Position numbers and translations under genes: made by a program. Below the pieces are notes generated by a model that was not told the DNA's origin, ran no database searches, and saw only the letters and a program-made list of their open reading frames with translations. Shown one piece after another: positions 57,460-59,632 of a stretch of DNA of 59,632 nucleotides; within the stretch, counting starts at the first letter, position 1, and each line of letters opens with the position of its first letter. The DNA lies in the NCBI RefSeq assembly GCF_900108175.1, contig NZ_FNVO01000032.1, forward strand, positions 1-59,632. The letters are read 5' to 3'. This DNA is from Thermomonospora echinospora. Its GTDB lineage: Bacteria; Actinomycetota; Actinomycetes; Streptosporangiales; Streptosporangiaceae.

Positions 57460-57829
57460 GCACACCCGCGGTGGCCGCGATCGTGGCTTGGGTCCGGCGG
57501 CTGCCTGCGTCACGGACGGGGATCACCGGCTCTTGCGTTTGGGTGAACAACGCCGCAGCGGGCCAACGGCATTGGCTCGTCAGGTACTTACCTCTCGGGA
57601 ACGCCGGTATCCGGGGAAGATCAGCGTGACCAACTGATGTGTACGTGACCATGCTGTAAATATGCTCATGTAAAAATAGCTGGTCAATGCACGGGTGACG
57701 GTGAGCCGAGGTGAGCACGGCTGCCGCACGGTGGTCGACGACGGCGCCGAACGAGGCGGTTGGACTTTGGGCCACTACAGCCTCGACCGCTGCGGGCGGT
57801 CGGGATGACGCAGAACGAGGAGCGGGCGG
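57460..57829. other. Intergenic region of second element, AT-rich patch
   Basis: No supported ORF. 57625-57690 is AT-rich (GCTGTAAATATGCTCATG) and probably holds the promoter for the excisionase-like gene. Confidence 0.45.
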
Positions 57830-58276
57830 TTACTGCGAGGTCGTGTCCTCGTCGAGCTCGGGGAGTCCTTCCAGGGTGCGGGCTCGGGTGATCATGTCCT
57901 GGATGGTCTTGAGGGTGGCGTCTGACAGGCCGGCGGCGCGCAGGGCGAGGTCGCGGACGGCGTCGTCTCGCAGGGCGAGCTTGACGTCGGCTTCCAGGGC
58001 GGTGTCGGTGGCCGGGTCGGTGTCGTCGAAGAAGTACAGGGGGGAGACGCCGAAGAAGTCGGCCAGGGCGGCGATGTGGCGGCGGGTGGGGTTGTCCTTG
58101 ATGCCCTTGCGGAGCTGCCAGATGTAGGCCTGGGAGATCACTTGTTCGCCCGCCGCCTGGTTGATGGCGTCGGCCACCTCGACGTTGGTGTAGGGCTTGC
58201 GGCCCTTGGGGTGGGCGGTCTGGAACAGGTGCTCCAGGCGTCGGGCCAGCAGGCCCGGCTCGGCGTTCTGGCTCAT
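57830..58276 (-). CDS. XRE-type transcriptional regulator (EspR/SinR-like layout)
   Basis: 148 residues. LEHLFQTAHPKGRKPYTNVEVADAINQAAGEQVISQAYIWQLRKGIKDNPTRRHIAALADFFGVSPLYFFDD (~12-82) is an HTH with the EspR-like loop (R-K-P-Y-T-N-x-E-V). The C-terminal helix-rich part (DAVRDLALRAAGLSDATLKTIQDMI) fits dimerisation. A palindrome near its promoter suggests autoregulation. Its link to the second element is only by position. Confidence 0.88.
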   Translation of the reverse strand: MSQNAEPGLLARRLEHLFQTAHPKGRKPYTNVEVADAINQAAGEQVISQAYIWQLRKGIKDNPTRRHIAALADFFGVSPLYFFDDTDPATDTALEADVKLALRDDAVRDLALRAAGLSDATLKTIQDMITRARTLEGLPELDEDTTSQ

Positions 58277-58330
58277 CTGGCTGGTGGGTTCCCTCGACTG
58301 GGCGGAGCCGCCCTCGCGTGGACTCCGCTA

Positions 58331-58348
58331 GATCTGAGTTCTCAGATC
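58331..58348. promoter_or_regulatory. Inverted repeat operator and promoter of the XRE gene
   Basis: GATCTGAG-TT-CTCAGATC, a perfect 8-bp inverted repeat 55 bases upstream of the XRE start. On the minus strand TATACT (58374-58369) provides a -10 box just upstream, so binding would block transcription. Confidence 0.65.
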
Positions 58349-58525
58349 GGACTGTCGTTTCACGCCAGTATAGCTCAGTGGGTCCTTTTCAGAACCAGTT
58401 TCGCCTGGTCGCAGACGTGCGGCCTTGTCCCTCCACGGTCGGGACGGGCCACGTGGCCTAGTAGGGCTCGGTGAGGTGGGGGAGTTCCTGCGTGTATGTT
58501 CCGATCTGCTGCTGGGGGTGAAGGG

Positions 58526-58597
58526 ATGACACCGCAGGAGTTGGAGGGTGTGCGGGCGAGGTCGGAGGAGTTCGCCGACCAAGTGTTCGCTCCCTAA
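58526..58597 (+). pseudogene. IS701-family transposase stub (N-terminus only)
   Basis: 23 codons with a good ribosome binding site (GTGAAGGG). MTPQELEGVRARSEEFADQVF matches the start of IS701-type transposases (e.g. ...LERxRxxLExFADEVF...). After FAP a stop follows and the rest of the gene is absent. The break at ~58594 marks the edge of a later rearrangement. Confidence 0.55.
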
Positions 58598-58758
58598 TCA
58601 GATCGGGGAGTCGGCCATACGGCAGACTTCTGGTGATAGCCGCCGGCAGGTGAGCACTCTTTGCTCTTGGACTTCGAGTTCTGGCGAAAGACCGTGCCCC
58701 TGCCGGTCGGCCAGGAGAGTTGATCGCTGCTGGGATGCCGTGCCGGTCCAGCTCCGGA
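58598..58758. other. Short region between IS701 stub and IS3-type element
   Basis: 160 bases of mixed composition with no ORF and no match I recognise; possibly the remains of another insertion. Confidence 0.35.
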
Positions 58759-59632
58759 TGAGCTTCCCCCCGTTGCACGGACACCAACGGTGAGGTCACT
58801 CGTGGGTATCTGAGGGCAGGTTGAGCCCTTCGAATGCGACGGGGCTGTGCATTCCGATGCTGGAATGACGCCTGTGAGAATTGTACCAGCATTCGATCCA
58901 TTCGAAGACCGCGCCGGCCGGCTCTTCTCTGGCTTTCCACGTCCGGGTGTCGAGCAACTCCAGTTGCATCGTCCCCCAGAACGACTCCATCATGGAATTG
59001 TCGTAGCAGTCACCGACCGTGCCCATCGAGCCGAGCAGCCCGGCGTCCCGCAGACGTTTCCCGAACGCCCAGGACGTGTATTGCGTTCCGTGGTCGGAAT
59101 GCAGAATTGTCGAGCGGGGTGGCGGGTTGCGTCGTGTGACGGCCATGGCGAGTGCGTTGATGACCAGGTCGGTGTCTTGGCGGGTGTCGATCGACCAGCC
59201 GATGATGCGCCCGCAAGAGGCGTCCAGCACGGCGGCGCAGTACAGTTTCCCTTCCGTCGTGGGGTGTTCGGTAATATCGGTGAGCCACAGCCGGTCGGGG
59301 CCGGCGACGTCGAAGTGGCGCTGCACCAGGTCCTCCTCCGTCGCGGCGTTCACCAGGTCGCGGCGCCCTCGCCGCCGGTAGACGCCCTGCAGCCCGGCCC
59401 GGCGCATCAGCCGCTCCACCCGCTTGCGGTTCACCTGCTCGCCCAGCCCGAGCGCCGGCTCGGCATGTACCCGTGGCGAGCCATGGCTGCCGCGCGATTC
59501 TGCATGGATTTCGCGGATCATCTTCGCCGGTTCCTTGTTGCGCAGAGCACGCGGTGATTCGGGCCGCCCGAGCCAGTCGTAGTATCCCGAGGTGGAGACG
59601 TTCAATACCCGGCAGGCCACCGCGACCGGGAT
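58759..59632 (-). mobile_element. IS3-family insertion sequence, left part in window
   Basis: TGAGCTTCCCCCCGTTGCAC (58759-58778) followed by GGACACC looks like the terminal inverted repeat of an IS3 element and lies 37 bases past the transposase stop. The other end is outside the window. Confidence 0.6.
58796..59632 (-). CDS. IS3-family transposase (OrfB), N-terminus outside window
   Basis: The frame is open to the window end (IPVAVACRVLNVSTSGYYDWLGRP...). The DDE catalytic domain is intact: LWLTDITEH (first Asp), ILHSDHGTQYTS (second Asp) and NSMMESFWGTMQLELLD (Glu). HTH_21 motif RKRVERLMRRAGLQGVYRRR precedes it. The C-terminus YNSHRRHSSIGMHSPVAFE is typical. OrfA, and the frameshift that joins OrfA to OrfB, would lie beyond the edge. 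Likely active if complete. Confidence 0.92.
   Translation of the reverse strand: MPVAVACRVLNVSTSGYYDWLGRPESPRALRNKEPAKMIREIHAESRGSHGSPRVHAEPALGLGEQVNRKRVERLMRRAGLQGVYRRRGRRDLVNAATEEDLVQRHFDVAGPDRLWLTDITEHPTTEGKLYCAAVLDASCGRIIGWSIDTRQDTDLVINALAMAVTRRNPPPRSTILHSDHGTQYTSWAFGKRLRDAGLLGSMGTVGDCYDNSMMESFWGTMQLELLDTRTWKAREEPAGAVFEWIECWYNSHRRHSSIGMHSPVAFEGLNLPSDTHE

Noticed and set aside
1-59632. CRISPR arrays
   Set aside because: Repeats seen (22-bp and 18-bp tandem units) are contiguous without spacers, and no cas genes are present.

Overview
The window is high-GC actinobacterial DNA with strong third-position GC bias and frequent GTG/TTG starts. It also shows many ATGA/GTGA gene overlaps and several TAGGGT -10 boxes placed 6-7 bases before a start codon. 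A conservon (cvnA-E), a SepX/GlpR-type division gene, a mycothiol-type DinB enzyme and a pSAM2-like integrative element all point to a mycelial or sporulating actinomycete. A member of Streptosporangiales/Thermomonosporaceae is plausible, but that is inference.

Chromosomal part (1-45.7 kb). The window opens inside a large coiled-coil protein that looks like a catalytically degraded SF1 (UPF1/Dna2-like) helicase. Then come a lipoprotein, a GT39-type membrane glycosyltransferase, a DinB-like enzyme and a stand-alone csrA. A complete conservon follows: sensor-like ATPase, roadblock protein, DUF742 protein, GTPase and atypical P450. Next is a beta-glucoside utilisation locus (LacI regulator, GH1, two permeases, binding protein), with matching palindromic operators in front of the ABC operon and in front of a divergent secreted GH16-CBM6 beta-glucanase. 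From 19 to 31 kb the layout is looser: an SPW membrane protein, unrecognised small ORFs behind a perfect palindrome, a Tat-exported amidase, a miniature amtB made by an internal deletion, a DUF1275 protein, gene debris beside tRNA-Arg(CCU), a histidine phosphatase, a DUF5565 RNA ligase, a VanY-like peptidase, MscL with a zinc ribbon, and an SAF protein. From 31 to 45.7 kb are mtnP, a cupin protein, an MMPL transporter, FmdB, a K+/H+-type antiporter, a 2-hydroxyacid dehydrogenase, a lipoprotein, 5-formyl-THF cyclo-ligase, and the conserved galU-moeA/glp-moaC-mog-rimJ-glpR/sepX block.

Accessory part (45.75-59.6 kb). A tRNA-Ala(CGC) gene is the attachment site of a 9.65-kb integrative element bounded by a 45-bp direct repeat (45781-45825 and 55386-55430). 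Each end carries a matching pair of GTACAGC arm-type sites. The element has a RepSA-Xis-Int operon, a divergent GntR/UTRA regulator over a shared operator, small conserved-looking ORFs and a TPR-type regulator. No TraSA/FtsK-like transfer gene is visible. Its central cargo is an AT-richer 567-residue gene that I read as an EVE-domain/Shedu (DUF4263, PD-(D/E)XK) fusion, a candidate anti-phage effector. A second integrase and an excisionase-like gene start immediately after the right att, so a second element appears stacked in the same tRNA. It is followed by an XRE regulator, an IS701-type transposase stub and an IS3-family transposase running off the window end.

The most interesting items are the EVE-Shedu cargo on a transfer-gene-less element with clear att and arm sites, the degenerate helicase/coiled-coil protein, the miniature AmtB, and the small ORFs around 20 kb.
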